DNA of 64,000 nt from Flammula alnicola (taxonomy: Eukaryota > Basidiomycota > Agaricomycetes > Agaricales > Strophariaceae), in assembly GCA_015499995.1 (NCBI GenBank), contig JADNRV010000075.1:1-64000 (forward strand), read 5' to 3'. Below, piece by piece: positions 1 through 12,800 of the stretch (positions are counted from its first letter, which is position 1; every line of letters begins with the position of its first letter). The notes under the pieces are model-generated. The model had not been told where the DNA came from and searched no databases. It saw only the letters and a program-made list of their open reading frames with translations. The position numbers and the translations under genes are program-made.

Positions 1-1584
1 GCAAAGGATGATACTTTAGCCTCTCCCTCGTTAGTTCACCAGTGTGCTTGTGAGCCGGTGCTGAGCGCTGATCACTTAATTGGGAAAGCCTGGAGATGTC
101 CGCATTTCAGATCTTTTATTCTTCTCAGTACACACGCACGCAGGTCGTTGGGACATGCCAGTCAGCCGTACTTTTTCTCTCTAACAATTGAAAACCCGTT
201 CATAAAGTTTCCCAGTCAGGTTTCGGAACGGGGACGAACGATCTTTACGATCGGTGAGTGGACTACTTAACTTCGTGCATCACGGTGCCATCCTATGCCT
301 ATAACCTCCAAATAGGGCTCGGCCGTCATACCAGCCATTTACTCTGGACTTTGTCCGAGAATCTGTAGAGGCTTCAAGGCCACTCAACATCATTAAATTG
401 GGTTTTCTGGACTTCCTCGTCCATCTTGATCTCACGATAAAATAGAATTGGATGTGGAACAGGCATATTCACCCGTGCACGCTTCTTGCTGATCCAAAAT
501 GGAACTCGCTCATAAAGCAGTTGAACTTAGCGGGGGAGCCAAATGAGGGAATGAGAGGTTTTTTGCAAACAGTAAAGGATGATTGTATGATTGTATCTCT
601 CTTTCCGAGGGATATTTCGATACCACAGGTGTAGAGGACGGTCAGGCAGATCTGGTGTCATAGCGCAGGTAAGTAATCACGTCTCTTTCCAATTTGTGTG
701 CTGAAAGTAGTCGACTAGGCTTGTCATTCAAGTTACGACAAAGCCTCGGCCGAATTCGCTCTATTCTCAAACCCAAAGGGATTGTCGCACTTGTCTGGAA
801 CCTGGAGGACAGGTGCGTTTCTTTTTCGTATTAAATAATTGTTATCGAATCGTGCCGTCAACAAGGATGGAGCTAAATGGGTAAGTAGGTCAAGTTAGGA
901 ACCTCATAGAAGTCCATGAACAAGGTACTCCCCAATTCCGACATGGGTAAGTATTGGCGACAGACTTTCGATACACCGTCATACCAGAAATATTTCCAGC
1001 TGCATAAACATCGGATATAGAGCTATAATTTTCAAGGAACTAAACAATCTGCTGTCGACAGAGCGTGTAGCAAAAGTTACATCGCCGTTTTTACCTGCAG
1101 ATAAGAAAGCGGAAGTCCAGAATGAGATCTGAAGAACTTATTGATCAAGACCCCGACAATGTGTGGATTGACAAATCGAAAGGCATCTTGGAGTATCCCT
1201 ACAAAGCTGACGTGGTTATCGCACATAAGAAGTAGTCGTTGCCGAGGTTTTATCATCACACATCTTCGCATTTTATGGCGATTAAATATTAGGCCTGACA
1301 GTACGACCTCGGTGATCATCCCATAAATGAGATAAGCCATATAAAATGCGTCCAAGAGAGCGTGAACCTTGAGCGAATGGGTGGCTGAGTTCGATTCAGA
1401 CAGGAGTTCGCAGAACGCAGAACGGAGTCTTCGGCAGAGCACTTGCAAGGCTCTAAAATGAACGCGATATGACGTCACGCGCGATGTGTACACGACGCGT
1501 CAACAAAGACAAATAGCAATTCTAAACAACCCCCATTGACATGCAAATCCCCAACTGCACACCGCGTCTGCACACCTCAAAGCC
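1..1584. other. Left-edge region, no supported gene
   Basis: No conserved protein could be read here. The longest open frame is a 138-codon minus-strand frame at 1077-1493 with hydrophobic patches but no recognisable motif and no convincing exon partners. The stretch just before 1585 is probably the promoter and 5' leader of the Dna2 gene. Confidence 0.4.
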
Positions 1585-4500
1585 ATGGCATCCAATGCAA
1601 TGCAAGTAGACGACCTAAACCTTCTAGTACAAGGCCTCGATGACGATTTCTGGTCCGCTGTCCCTTCCCCCGACCCCTCTCCCGTGAAACCCAAGCCACC
1701 CTCCTCTTCCATTACACCGCGAACGCCCCCTAAATTTCCTATCGCGCTACCCTCTAGAACTGCGCAACTCCCCTCTGTTCTTTCGTCCACCGTGTTCTCC
1801 GCCCCCGACCACGACATCGCGTCTTTCCTCGAAGGCTCTGAACACTGGAATCTAGACGACGACCCCTTCAGTCCTGTCAAGCCTTCTGTGCCCAAATTCT
1901 CTATTCCGTCTAGAACCCAGGTATGCCGTCTATACAGCTGATGACATTCTCCATCCAACTGATTTGTCGACAGCTTTCTCCTCCCACCCCGCAATATGTC
2001 CCAGACCCCTGTACGCGCTGCGTCGTTGAATCCGTCACAGACGAGTACGTGGACAATCGCTGGCGAAAGGTAACTACGCCCCTTTACCCCAAACATTTGC
2101 TCTTTGCCCCTCCATTATATCCCCCCTCCGCCTCATTTCCACGTGACCTTGTTGCCCGTCCTCGACTGGTCGCCTTTTCTTTCATCTGTACACAATGCTA
2201 ACAACTTATCGCACAGGCTGTTTCAGCGAGAGTGGAATCGAGCAACGAGCGCGTCGATGTATATCTCTACGACGACTGGTATCAAACCGACATCCGTATC
2301 GGTACGCGACCTTCCATGTCCTATATATACCCTCCATTCAAAGTCCTAACATCTATCCACATCCTACAGACGACATCTTCAACGTCCTCGGCACATTCTC
2401 CGGCCCCTCCTCTCTCTCCCCCTCCACGCTCTCCCCAGCCTCAGCCGCACCCAGCGCCAAACGCCACATCTCCATCACATCCCCAACCAACATGCTCATC
2501 CTGCACCCCGACCTCCTCCTAACCGCCACCGCGCTCTCCAACGCGCCCCAATGCCGGCGCAAGCCCCTCCTCGCCGCCCTCGTGCGCTCGACGAGCGACA
2601 CCACCCCCGCGCTCGTGTACGGCAGCATCCTGCACGAGGTCATGCAGCGCTGTCTGCGCGAGGGGATGTGGGATGCGGGGTTTGTGGATGGGTGCATTGG
2701 GGACGCGGTGCAGGCGGGGCTTGGGGAGCTGGTTAAGCTGGGGGTTGGGGAGGAGGTGGCGCGGAGGGAGGTAAGCGAGAGGGCGAGGGGGATGGGCGTG
2801 TTTGCGGAGAAGTATTTGGCGGAGGAGCCGAAGGTGTGTTTTGGTTTTTGTTTTTTTTTTTTTTTTTTTTTTGGGATTGGAGGCTCATGGTGATTGGTCT
2901 GTGTAGGCGAACGCGGTGTTGACGAATACGCGCTCGGGACAGCACGATCGCCCGTCGTTGCTTGCCATAACGAAATTACTGGATATCGAAGAGGACATCT
3001 GGTCGCCTACCTATGGCCTGAAAGGAAAACTAGACGCGACGGTGCAAGGCATCATAGCCGACCCTGTGCCTTCATCTTCATCCCCTTCCATGAATAATAC
3101 TACCTCGTACCAAAGACCCTCTGCTCCAACCCAGTCCCAGCGCACCCAAACATGCACGCCCCTCCCGCTTGAGCTCAAAACCGGCCGCGCCCTCGCAGGC
3201 ATGGAGCACCGCGCGCAGACGATGCTCTACACGCTGCTCCTCAGCGAGCGCTACGGCGCCGACGTGCGCGACGGCCTGCTCTTTTATACGCAGGGCGCGG
3301 AGGGGGAGGTGGTTAGGGTGCCGCGGGGGAGGAATGAGATCAGGGCGCTTGTGGGTGTGCGGAATGAGATGGCGGGGGTTATGTGGAGGAGGGTTAGGAG
3401 GAGGGGTAAGGGGAGGGGGGAAAGGAGGGGAAGGAGGGAAGGAGGGCAAGGATGGGAGTAGCGTTGATGAGGGAGGGGTGGAGGTGAAGATGGAGGGAGG
3501 AGGAGGTGGAGGAGGAGGAGAGGAGACAAGAGAGGACGAGGAGGAGGACGAGGAGCCGTTCCTGCCTCCGCCGATCGACGACGAGCGCGCGTGCAAGCGC
3601 TGCTACGTCCTCGACACATGTCTCCTCTTCCGCAAGACGCACCCGAACCACTCCGTCATCACCAACCCCAATCCTGCCTTGTCGCCCAAAGCCAAAGCCA
3701 AGCTGCGCGCGACGTACGACCCGCCCATACCGCCCTTCCTCTCTTCGACATTCGAGATGCGGACGGGGCATCTGACGCCTGTGCAGACGGCGTTCTTCAG
3801 GCGGTGGGAGGGGCTGCTGGCGCTGGAGGAGAGGGATCTGGTGCGCTTTAGGAGGGAGCTGTGGACGCTTGGGGCGCGTGAGAGGGAGAGGCGCGGGAGG
3901 TGTTTTGGGGGGATGGTTTTGCGGGGTGGGGGTGGAGGAGATATGAAGGATAAAGAAGAGAACGGAGGAGATGCAGAGCAAGAGCGAGGAGAGCAGCGGG
4001 AGTGGGGCAAGGAGGGCAAGATCCACCGGTATACGTATGCGTTTGTGCGGTCGCGGAGCTGGGTCGTTGGCGCCTCGGCGGCGGCGTTCTCGCCCTCGCC
4101 ATCCCAACCTCAAGCCCAAACTCAACCTCAACCTCAGCCTCAACTTCAAATACAAAACCTGCTGAATGGCCACCTCAACGTGGGCGATCCCATCACGGTG
4201 TCTGTCGAGCCGCACATGCTGGCGTTGGCAAGGGGGTATATATTGCGGTTGACGCCCGGGGAGGTGGTGTTGGGCGTGGACCACGTGCTGGATGTGGGGG
4301 TGTTGAGGGAGAGGGTGCGTGCGCGGAGTGGGCAGGCTGGGGTACCGGGTGTAAAGAAGGAGGATAAAGTTAAACACCTGCAGAAGGATAAACACCTGTG
4401 GAAGGATAAACACCTGTGGAAGGATAAACACCAGGAGGAGAAGGAGGAGGAGGAGGAGGAGGAGCTGATATTCCGCATCGACAAGGACGAGCTGTTCGGC

Positions 4501-6603
4501 GGGATGGCGCGGGTGCGGAATAACCTCGCGCAGATGTTTTATGCGGATGGGGATCGGAGGCGGCTGGAGCTCGTCGTGGATCTGCGCAAGCCCGTGTTTT
4601 GCGCGCCTGGGCGTCTCCTTTCTTCTCTGTCTGTCGCTCCACATAGCGCCAACCGCAACCGCAACCCCAAGGACAATGACAATGATAAGACGCACCTTCA
4701 CCTGAACCCGTCACAGCTGAGCGCGATGGAAAAAGTGCTCTCGGCGCAAGACTATGCGCTGATCCTGGGCATGCCGGGGACAGGGAAGACGACGGTCATC
4801 GCGGCGCTGATCCGGGAGCTGGTGCGGAGGGGCAAGACGGTGCTGCTGAGCTCGTACACGCATTCGGCGGTGGACACGATTTTGATGAAGCTCGTTGGGG
4901 GGAAGGGCAAGGCGGATTTTGGTGTTGGGTTTGGGATCTTGAGGCTGGGGAATGTGGACAAGGTGCATCCGGATGTAAGGAAGTACACGCTCGATGCGCG
5001 GAGGACGGCGATGACGGTGGAGCAGCTCGAGGTGCAGGTTATGGCGCCGCCGGTTGTGGCGACGACGTGTTTGTCGATTGAGCAGTATGTGGAGTGTTTG
5101 GTGACTTTTTTGAAGGTTGTGTGCGCTGACGATTTTTTTGCGTGCGTGCCTAATCCAGTCCTCTATTCTCTCGCCGTAAATTCGACTATTGCATCGTCGA
5201 CGAGGCGTCGCAGATCACGCTGCCTACGTGTCTTGGGCCGCTGAGGTTCGCGGACACGTTCGTCTTGGTCGGCGACCACTTCCAGCTTCCGCCTCTGGTC
5301 TGTCATATCCTATCATTGAATGCGCATCGTCGCGTTAGTTGCTAACATACCAAACCATCTACTACTCTTATATATAGGTCAAGAACCCGGAAGCACGTAA
5401 AGGCGGCCTGGACGTCTCGCTCTTCCGGCGTCTGTCGGAAGCGCACCCAGAGGCCGTTGTGGATTTGAGGTTCCAGTATAGGATGAACGAGGATATTATG
5501 TTGCTTTCGAATCGCCTTATCTATAGCGATCGGTTGCGATGTGGGAATGAGGCGGTGGCCAAGGCGTCTTTGGTGCTGGGCGATAGGGGCTTTTTGGGGA
5601 GACTGCATCGTGGTGGTGGTGGTGATCATGACGGGTGTGGAGAGCAGTGCTGGTTGGAGAGATTGGTCGATGAGAGGTACGGTGTTGTTTTAACCGTGCC
5701 GCCAACTGCGCTGATGCTGACCATGACCGACGTTCTGTATATTTTCTTATGTATCTCACAGATGCAGAGCCGTATTCGTCGACACTGACGCCCTTCCCGC
5801 GCCGGACTCGCGCGTCGGCGACCTCGTGCAGAACACGACCGAGGCGGAGCTTGTCCGCCAGTTCACGGAGACGCTCTTGCAGTGTGGCGTGCAGGAGTCG
5901 CAGATCGGCATCATTTCGCTGTACAGGCAGCAGGTGAAGCTGTTGCAGCACCTCTTGGTGGAGCGGAAGGGCGTGGAGGTTTTGACGGCGGATAAGAGCC
6001 AGGGGAGAGATAAGGACTGTATCATCATTTCGCTGGTTAGGTCGAATGAGGCTGGTCAAGTGCGTTTTTCTTTCTTTCTTTTGGTCGTTTGACGTGAATT
6101 CAGTTTCTGATGTACTCGTTAAAAAACAGGTTGGTGACCTGGTCAAGGACTGGCGGAGGATGAACGTCTCTTTCACGCGTGCAAGAAAGAAGCTCGTCAT
6201 TATTGGCTCGAGGAAGACCCTGCAGCGCGAGCCGTTGCTGGTGCAGTTCTTTGAGCTGATGCAGGAGCAAGGCTGGATTGTTCCGTTACCGCCCGCTGCG
6301 CATTTGATGCATGCAAGTGTGTTTGGTGTGTGTACGACGCCGGCGAAGAGGGGTGTAGACGCTGATAGGGATGGCGATCTTGAGCACGAAAAGGAAACGG
6401 AAATGGAGGAGGAAAAAGGAGGTTTGAGTAAGGTTGTCCGGAGGGCAGTCGTACCGCTGAAGCTGGGGAAGGAGAATGGGGTTGTGAATGGGTCGCGTCC
6501 GATGAAGAAGCTAAAAGTCACTCCGGACGGTGGTAAAGTTGGAGGTGGTATGGGCGTGTTGAAGGGGCGACCGATCTTGCGAGATTTGATGGGGAATGAT
6601 TAA
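1585..6603 (+). CDS. DNA2: DNA replication ATP-dependent nuclease/helicase Dna2
   Basis: Dna2 trims long 5' flaps in Okazaki-fragment maturation and resects DNA ends; it combines a RecB-like nuclease with an SF1 helicase and a 4Fe-4S cluster. Exons read: 1585-1920, 1974-2069, 2217-2301, 2370-2833, 2907 to about 3382, 3462-5084, 5159-5297, 5378-5676, 5762-6059, 6130-6603. In order the product shows a first cluster cysteine pair (PCTRC), nuclease motifs GLKGKLDA and LELKTGR, the CxxC-x5-C group ([11 protein letters not shown]), Walker [10 protein letters not shown], Walker [22 protein letters not shown] and the C-terminal SF1 motif [10 protein letters not shown]. The intron 5085-5158 restores a smooth frame ([13 protein letters not shown]). 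The frame also changes near 3383-3461 in a G-rich stretch, where an intron is likely but not certain. About 1,400 residues, normal for the family. The start is the first ATG of the open frame. Confidence 0.93.
2834..2906 (+). other. Dna2 intron with poly-T tract
   Basis: This intron separates the nuclease exons of Dna2. It begins GTGTGTTTTGG, contains an uninterrupted run of about 20 T and ends GTGTAG before a codon-in-phase exon. The homopolymer length may be unstable or partly a sequencing artefact. Confidence 0.75.
4366..4432 (+). repeat. 18-bp tandem repeat inside Dna2 (KDKHLW units)
   Basis: An in-frame 18-bp unit encoding KDKHLW is repeated about three times, the first and last copies diverged or partial. 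A glutamate run follows. It lies in the segment between the nuclease/Fe-S part and the helicase, where Dna2 proteins vary most, so it is probably a tolerated linker expansion. Confidence 0.8.
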
Positions 6604-6872
6604 TGACCTGTAACAGGAGCGTTCTTGGGTTCACGTTCAGTTCTTGGTTGGGTGTCATTTTATTCTCATTTTATTTCCATTTTGCATTTTTATGCCTTCT
6701 TCGACTGGTTATATCCGCAACATGTACTATAGTATAAAGCAAGCATGGTATTAGAGCTATTTTTTTGGTCTTAAAAGATGTTAATGCGACGAACAATTCC
6801 GCGACAGAGTCCCCTTGAATCTCTTCCACCAGCAAGACTTAAATTCCACGAATTGTGATGTAGACCGTCGAC

Positions 6873-7688
6873 CTAAGTCGGTGCTATCGGGTGCCGCCAT
6901 TTGAGTTCATGCCCATTCTCCATCGTGGGTTCTAGAAATCCACGAAACATCCAAGGTCGATCTTCTTTGGGAGCATCGTCGCCTTCTCGATCTCCTTGAT
7001 CTTGAGACCATCTCATCCCATACCCCTCCAGCACTCTCACCTCATACACCAACACTTGATGAGGCAGCCAATGCAGATTCCGCCACGTAGCCCCATTCAT
7101 GACTTTCCAAAACAGCGCGAGTGAGTTCTCGTTGATGACGCTCACTGGGCCGCTGGTGATGCCCCACCAGCCTGCGCTGCGCTTCCGGCTGTCTTTCTCT
7201 GCCTCGTTTGAAGGTGGTGGTTGGGAGCGGTGCGAGTGCTTCGACCAGGCGCGCGAGCCAGCGGTCAGTCCGGCGCTGTTGGGGACGAGGTAGGCTGAGA
7301 GACAGGTCTCGAGAGAGGGCGGTTTATTGCCGAGAGCGGAACCGGTTGTGTAGGCCAGACCGTGCGCGAGGTGAATGAACAGTGGGCTGCGCTCGAAGTC
7401 CGCCTCCTGTGCTGCGTCTCGAGTGACGACATCGGCATCAGACTCCGACGCAGAGATGTGTGTGGGGTTTGTATTGTCAGCAATGCGTCTACGCAGGATT
7501 GCAGAGACGCGTGCACGCTCCTGGGCAGCGTTAGGGAGCTCTTCTAACTCGAAGCACCGTGGGTCTGCCAGAGCACTGGTCTGACTCAGAGCTCCAGCCG
7601 ATCCTAGCTCAGATTGTGGCTCTTCAGTCGCGATACGATCATTCGGGGAGCTTGCTTGCCAATGTAGCTCTTCATTGAAATCCGGCAT
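6873..7688 (-). CDS. Unrecognised 271-aa protein
   Basis: A single uninterrupted frame of 271 codons, convergent with Dna2 and about 270 bp from its stop. The N-terminal third is polar, the middle serine-rich and basic, and the C-terminal third has tryptophan-rich conserved-looking text (SAGWWGIT, FWKVMNGATWRNLHWLPHQV, DRPWMFRGFLEP). No signal peptide or membrane helix is visible. The tryptophan spacing and the lack of low-complexity bias argue for a real protein, but I do not recognise a family and assign no function. Confidence 0.55.
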   Translation of the reverse strand: MPDFNEELHWQASSPNDRIATEEPQSELGSAGALSQTSALADPRCFELEELPNAAQERARVSAILRRRIADNTNPTHISASESDADVVTRDAAQEADFERSPLFIHLAHGLAYTTGSALGNKPPSLETCLSAYLVPNSAGLTAGSRAWSKHSHRSQPPPSNEAEKDSRKRSAGWWGITSGPVSVINENSLALFWKVMNGATWRNLHWLPHQVLVYEVRVLEGYGMRWSQDQGDREGDDAPKEDRPWMFRGFLEPTMENGHELKWRHPIAPT

Positions 7689-9846
7689 TCATACAGGGGA
7701 CTTGATATCAGGCGATAGTCGCCGACAAGTCTCTAGATAAGGCGGATATTGTGCTCGAGGATAACGAGTATAGCAGAGTGTGTGCGTCGTGCGCACCTCC
7801 AGTAGTTGGGGCAGATCGCTGACGATTCCAGGGGTAAGTATTGATACGTAGAGAGCTGGTAAAGAGAAAGCTTGAAAGGCTTAAATTGGGACAAAATTGG
7901 GGTAAACAGGTGGAGATTCGAACCCACTTATTGGTAGTGTCGATGTGATGGTCAAAGCCAAGCAATGCGTTCTTATCAGCACTACTTGTTACCCCATTTT
8001 TGGCTTCCGGCGGAACTTCCCGAAAGCCGATGGGCGCCTGCGACAGCCTTTTCTAAGAGGAAAGCCATTAACTCCCTGGACTCTTAATTGCTGTTGAAGC
8101 TGGACAGGTGGATCAGAATCGATTCTAATGTTTCAAAAAGCCTTCAAGTTCAACTCTACTTAAACCAGGCACGCGATACCTGAAGACTTCCTGGAATTGG
8201 ATATTTAGATAAGAAGACGACTGAGCCGGAGTCGAAAAAATCACCATTCCAGGAACTTCATCCTCTATGTCATTTGCAACAGGTTACACGAACCTACTGC
8301 CCCTCGGTGCTGCATGTGGGAGATAAGATTCGTAAGAGAATACGCAGCCGACGACTGCCGACCTCCCGGGTTACGGGTATACTTGCTGGTACATATATAT
8401 CGACAATGATGCTAGCGCTTATACAAATTGAGATAGAGATGTATTAGGGGAAAAATATAAAAATGACATCATTCTTGAACTGGGCTGGCAGTAGACTTAA
8501 AAAATGTGTACTCGTAAGTAGTTTATTTTAGAGAAACTACTACATATGTCGGTAGATAAAAGTATATAAGCGGAACCTGGATGGCAAAGACCTAATTCAA
8601 AAATGAAAATTCATTACGATTCCACATAGTACATATACACACAAACGGCTTATCGAAAGACCAAAAGACCCGCGGGACTGGAATGTGGCCTCTATCTTAG
8701 TATCTAGATGGAAACAGATAAAGTGAACGACAAGTGAAAAGTTGAAACTTTAATTTGAAACCAACTGGGGAAGATTGGGGAGTGCGGACAATGCTGCGAC
8801 GATCCGGAATCAATAACAAATATCCAATGTCGAAGGCGTCGCGCGACTCGAGCCCAAGGCTACTACTTTATAGATCTCACTATTAGTACTGGTATCCCCC
8901 ACAATGTCGAAGAAAACTAGCCCGGCAGAACATCCCATCAGAAAGCGGTGAATTGAAGGTCCTCGTTACGTCTATAATTTCAAATTTTCAAACAAGGAGA
9001 TGAACGATTTCCGCTCCGCTGAGCGTTGAATTCACGGAACGTTTCATTGATATCGCTTGGATGATATCGCTTGTGCTTACTTCGGCCGATACCCAATTAT
9101 GTTCCCTATCTACTACTAACTAGGATTCTTACCAGTAGGTTATTTCCAGCCCTTATTTGTCTGAACATAAATCCGAGTTTTGTCCTTCGCAGTGCTGTCA
9201 GTGTCAATGTCAGTTGCCGGAGAAGATTGGGAGAATGGGCGTCCATTTAATACCCACGTGATGTGAAACCAGTCGTCAGCGTGCAGCAGCGTGCTGTTTA
9301 AAAAAAACCAACCTTCCTAATGAGAAGTTTTCACTCCAGGCCAGATCTTTTGCAACTCAGGATATGTAGATGTATGCCTTGGCTTACAGAACCCTATCAT
9401 CTTCTATTACTGTGCTCGGACGCAAATGCGCGTGGAGGACTGGATTTGCCTGCGATATTGGAATTGACGATATCGATGCCTATCGAGCGTACAAATGCTC
9501 TTTCGCCACAAGGGTGCTCTTAGTAGCAGAAAAGGTACACTTTCTTGCCATACCTAATGCGTCTTTCGGATGGGGTTCAACCCCTCACCGAATCTGACAT
9601 TCAACGAAAATGGGGGCCTCGTGGGAGTATGGTGGGACACGACTGTCTATCTCTGGCTTCTTATCATGCTTCCCCGAAGGCCTGAGATAAGACCACAATG
9701 CACATAAAAAGGCAAACATTCTCGGATAGCAAGTCTTCGGCCCTCTTTGCACAGTTTGCTTGTGCTTTAAGCTTCTGGACCGTTTCGAGGACAGTACTTG
9801 ATCCTACGTATCTCGATTCGCTGCCTTGCTTCCTGCTTGAACGAAT
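7689..9846. other. Intergenic region between unknown gene and Dur3
   Basis: About 2.1 kb without a supported protein gene. It holds the tRNA-like relic at 7898-7995. The last few hundred bases probably contain the Dur3 promoter. Short open frames at 9320-9952 show no motif and were not annotated. Confidence 0.4.
7898..7995 (-). tRNA. Degenerate tRNA-like sequence (relic)
   Basis: On the minus strand a 98-nt segment starts GGGGTAA and ends TTACCCCA, giving a perfect 7-bp acceptor-like pairing with a discriminator A. A B-box-like GGGTTCGAATC sits near the 3' end. The T arm pairs poorly and is not spaced correctly from the acceptor stem, and no clean D arm or anticodon arm could be drawn, so no amino acid is assigned. 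It may be a decayed tRNA, a tRNA-derived SINE head or an intron-bearing tRNA misread by eye. Confidence 0.3.
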
Positions 9847-12800
9847 ATGTCCGACACCACTGTACTTCCTCAAGGTGCCGGCTATGGAGTGGGTAAGAGT
9901 GTTCGTGCGCTCATTACGGAAAGCTGGAATTGACTGTCGGATGCTCTCTTGATTTTTTTTCCATTGATATCTTCTTTGCCTTAATTCAGTCGTTGGTACG
10001 TCATTCGAGTCGTTGACGGCAAGAACATGATGCTAATGGGAAATGGTTTCTCTAGGGATCGGCTTGTTCTTCAGCGCGTTTATGTTGATTATCACTGCCA
10101 TCCAGGCGCGATACACGGCGTATTCACCCAAGAATTCTGAAGAATTCACCAGTGCTTCTCGAAGTGTCAAGCCTGGTTTGATTGCCTCCGGAATCGTCTC
10201 TGCCTGGACTTGGGCTGCGACCCTGGTGCGTTTCGAGATATCTACTTCATCCACTTAACTAAATTTTCGCAGTTACAAAGTAGTGCCGTGGCTTATAAGT
10301 TTGGTACGTGCTCACCATTGTATTCTTTGATGTTTTCCTAACGAAATTTGATCGACAGGTATCAGTGGGCCTTGGTGGTATGGAGGTATGGAAATGAAAA
10401 ATGCTTGTGACCAATAACTGAAATATTTGCGAAGCTGGTGCAACCGTGCAGGTCTTGCTCTTTGCTATGGTTCGTCGAAACCTCGCTGTTAAGAGCACGT
10501 ACTCATTTCCTTTCCCGTCCAGTTGGCTGCCAAGCTGAAGCTTCATGCGCCCTACGCGCACACATGGCTTGAGATCGTCGGAGCTCGTTGGGGGAAAACT
10601 GCTCATCTCGTTTTCATGTTCTTTGGGTGAGTGAATGACATCGTCTCACATTGAGTATGACGCTGATCGAGCCTTGCAGGTTTGCAACAAACATCATTGT
10701 CAGCTCTATGCTGATTCTTGGTGGTTCAGCAACTGTGACAGATCTGACGGGAATGAGTACCTTGGCTGTGAGTGTTATTAGATTATAGCGTGTTTCTCTG
10801 TTTTCTTAAAAGCAAACGGCAGGCTTGCTTCCTTATTCCTCTCGGAGTCGCCGTGTATGTCGTTGTAGGAGGAATGCGTTCGACGCTCCTCTGCGATTAG
10901 TAAGACTGTCTCTGAAGAAAGGCGACAGAACCATATCTGACGTATGTATTTCCCATAGCACGCACACCACTGTGCTCTTCGCCATCATCCTGGTATGTTC
11001 CCATCACCTGCTTTTGCAAAGACTGTTATTTATTACGAAAATGTCAACTCTCAGACCTTCGTCTTCACTGTATATGCCACCAGCGAAAAGATCGGCAGCC
11101 CCAAGAAGATGCACGAACTTCTCGCAGCAGCGTCTGCCGCCGCCCCCGTTCCGGGCAACGCACATGGCTCATATATCACCATGCGTTCAAAGAATGGCCT
11201 TATCTTCGGTGTGATCAATATCATCGGTAACTTCGCCACTGTCTTCCAGGATCAGGCCTACTGGCAACGCGCTATCGCCAGTCGTCCCGCTACCACCGTT
11301 AAGGCTTACCTCCTTGGCGGTTTGGCGTGGTTCGCTATTCCCTTCACCTTTGCCACTACGCTCGGCCTTGCCGCCGTCGCCCTCCGCGGTGACCCCGCCA
11401 TGAAGGTTCTGACCCCTGCCGATGTCTCTGCTGGTCTACCTGCTGCCGCCGCAGCCGCCGCACTCCTCGGAAAGGGTGGAGCTGCTGCCCTCCTTGTCCT
11501 TCTCTTTTTGGCCGTCACTAGTGCTTGCTCCGCTGAACTCATCGCCGTTTCGTCCCTTTTGACGTATGACGTTTACAAGGCGAGTGATATCCAGGGTCCA
11601 TAAACTTCATGCTGGGATTAACCCATATATCGATAGACCTATATCAACCCCAAGGCCACCGAGGCACAGATTTTACGAGTGGGGCATGGTGCTGTGAGCT
11701 TGTTTATATTGATGATCATTTCCTTGTCAATTAAGCCTTTACCCAAAGGTCGCATTTTATGCTCTGGTTTGCGGCTTGGCTGGCCTTATCTTCTTTTACA
11801 TCGGGGTTTCCATGGGTTGGCTCTATGTAAGCCTCCATCCTTTATTGTTCATCACATCGAACAATGATTAACGTTTACTTGTCGATACTAGACGTTCATG
11901 GGCGTCATCCTCGGATCTGCCGTTGTTCCTATCGCTCTGTGCATCACCTGGAGCAAAGCTAATAAGTGGGGCTGTATCATTGGATCTATCGCTGGTTTCG
12001 CCGCCGGTATCATTGCCTGGTTGGTAACCACAGCAACTCTCAATAACGGCGTTATTAATGTTGTGGTACGTCAACTCACTGCACATTACTTGAATACCGA
12101 TTTTAATTCTTTGATTTTTTTGTGCCTAAGACAAGCGGAGGTGACTTCGAGATGTTGGCTGGAAACCTTGCTTCCATTGGTGTCGGCGCTATTATTGCCA
12201 CCGTCTCGTCGTTGATCGTGAGTTATCCAAGTTCTCGTTGACTCAGGGTTTCATTCATTCTATAAACAGTGGCCTGATGACTTCGACTGGGAGACGACAC
12301 GTGCCATTAACAAGCCCACTCCTCCCCCTTCTAAACTTGAAGAAAAAAGTGACCGGGACAGCGTCAAGAAGCAGGCTAGTGTCAAGGAATCCATTGCTGG
12401 CGATTCGTACGCTGGTTCCGAAGAAGCAGACGAACTCGACCCCGTGGCTCTCAATAAGGCCTTCAAGTTCGCAACCTACTCCTCTGTTGGGCTGGTATGG
12501 CATTCCCATTTGATCGAATAGTAAACAACTGTCTGATCTCCGCATGTTAGTTTGTCGTGCTTATTCTGATTATCCCTCTTCCGCTCTTCTTCTCGTCGCA
12601 CATCTACAGCGTTGGAGGACTGAGTGGTTGGGTAGCTGTCGGCATTGCCTGGACATTCATATCCGCGATCTCCGTCGTCGTTTATCCTCTCTATGAGAGT
12701 CGACACGCACTCACCCTGATGTCGAAGGGTATCTATAAGGTGCGCAGTATGATTTTCGAGTCTAATATGATTTACTTAAAGGAATACTTGTATCAGGATC

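Noticed and set aside
1077..1493. 138-codon minus-strand open frame near the left edge
   Set aside because: Some hydrophobic residues, but no recognisable motif and no partner exons; could be real but cannot be supported.
1500..2096. 198-codon minus-strand open frame
   Set aside because: Lies opposite the first Dna2 exons and an intron; shadow frame.
3394..4701. 435-codon minus-strand open frame inside Dna2
   Set aside because: Composition is arginine, proline and leucine-rich as expected for the antisense of a GC-rich, acidic coding exon; no domain. The plus strand has clear Dna2 motifs.
5517..6521. 334-codon minus-strand open frame over Dna2 helicase exons
   Set aside because: Antisense shadow; it crosses exons and introns of Dna2 without any motif.
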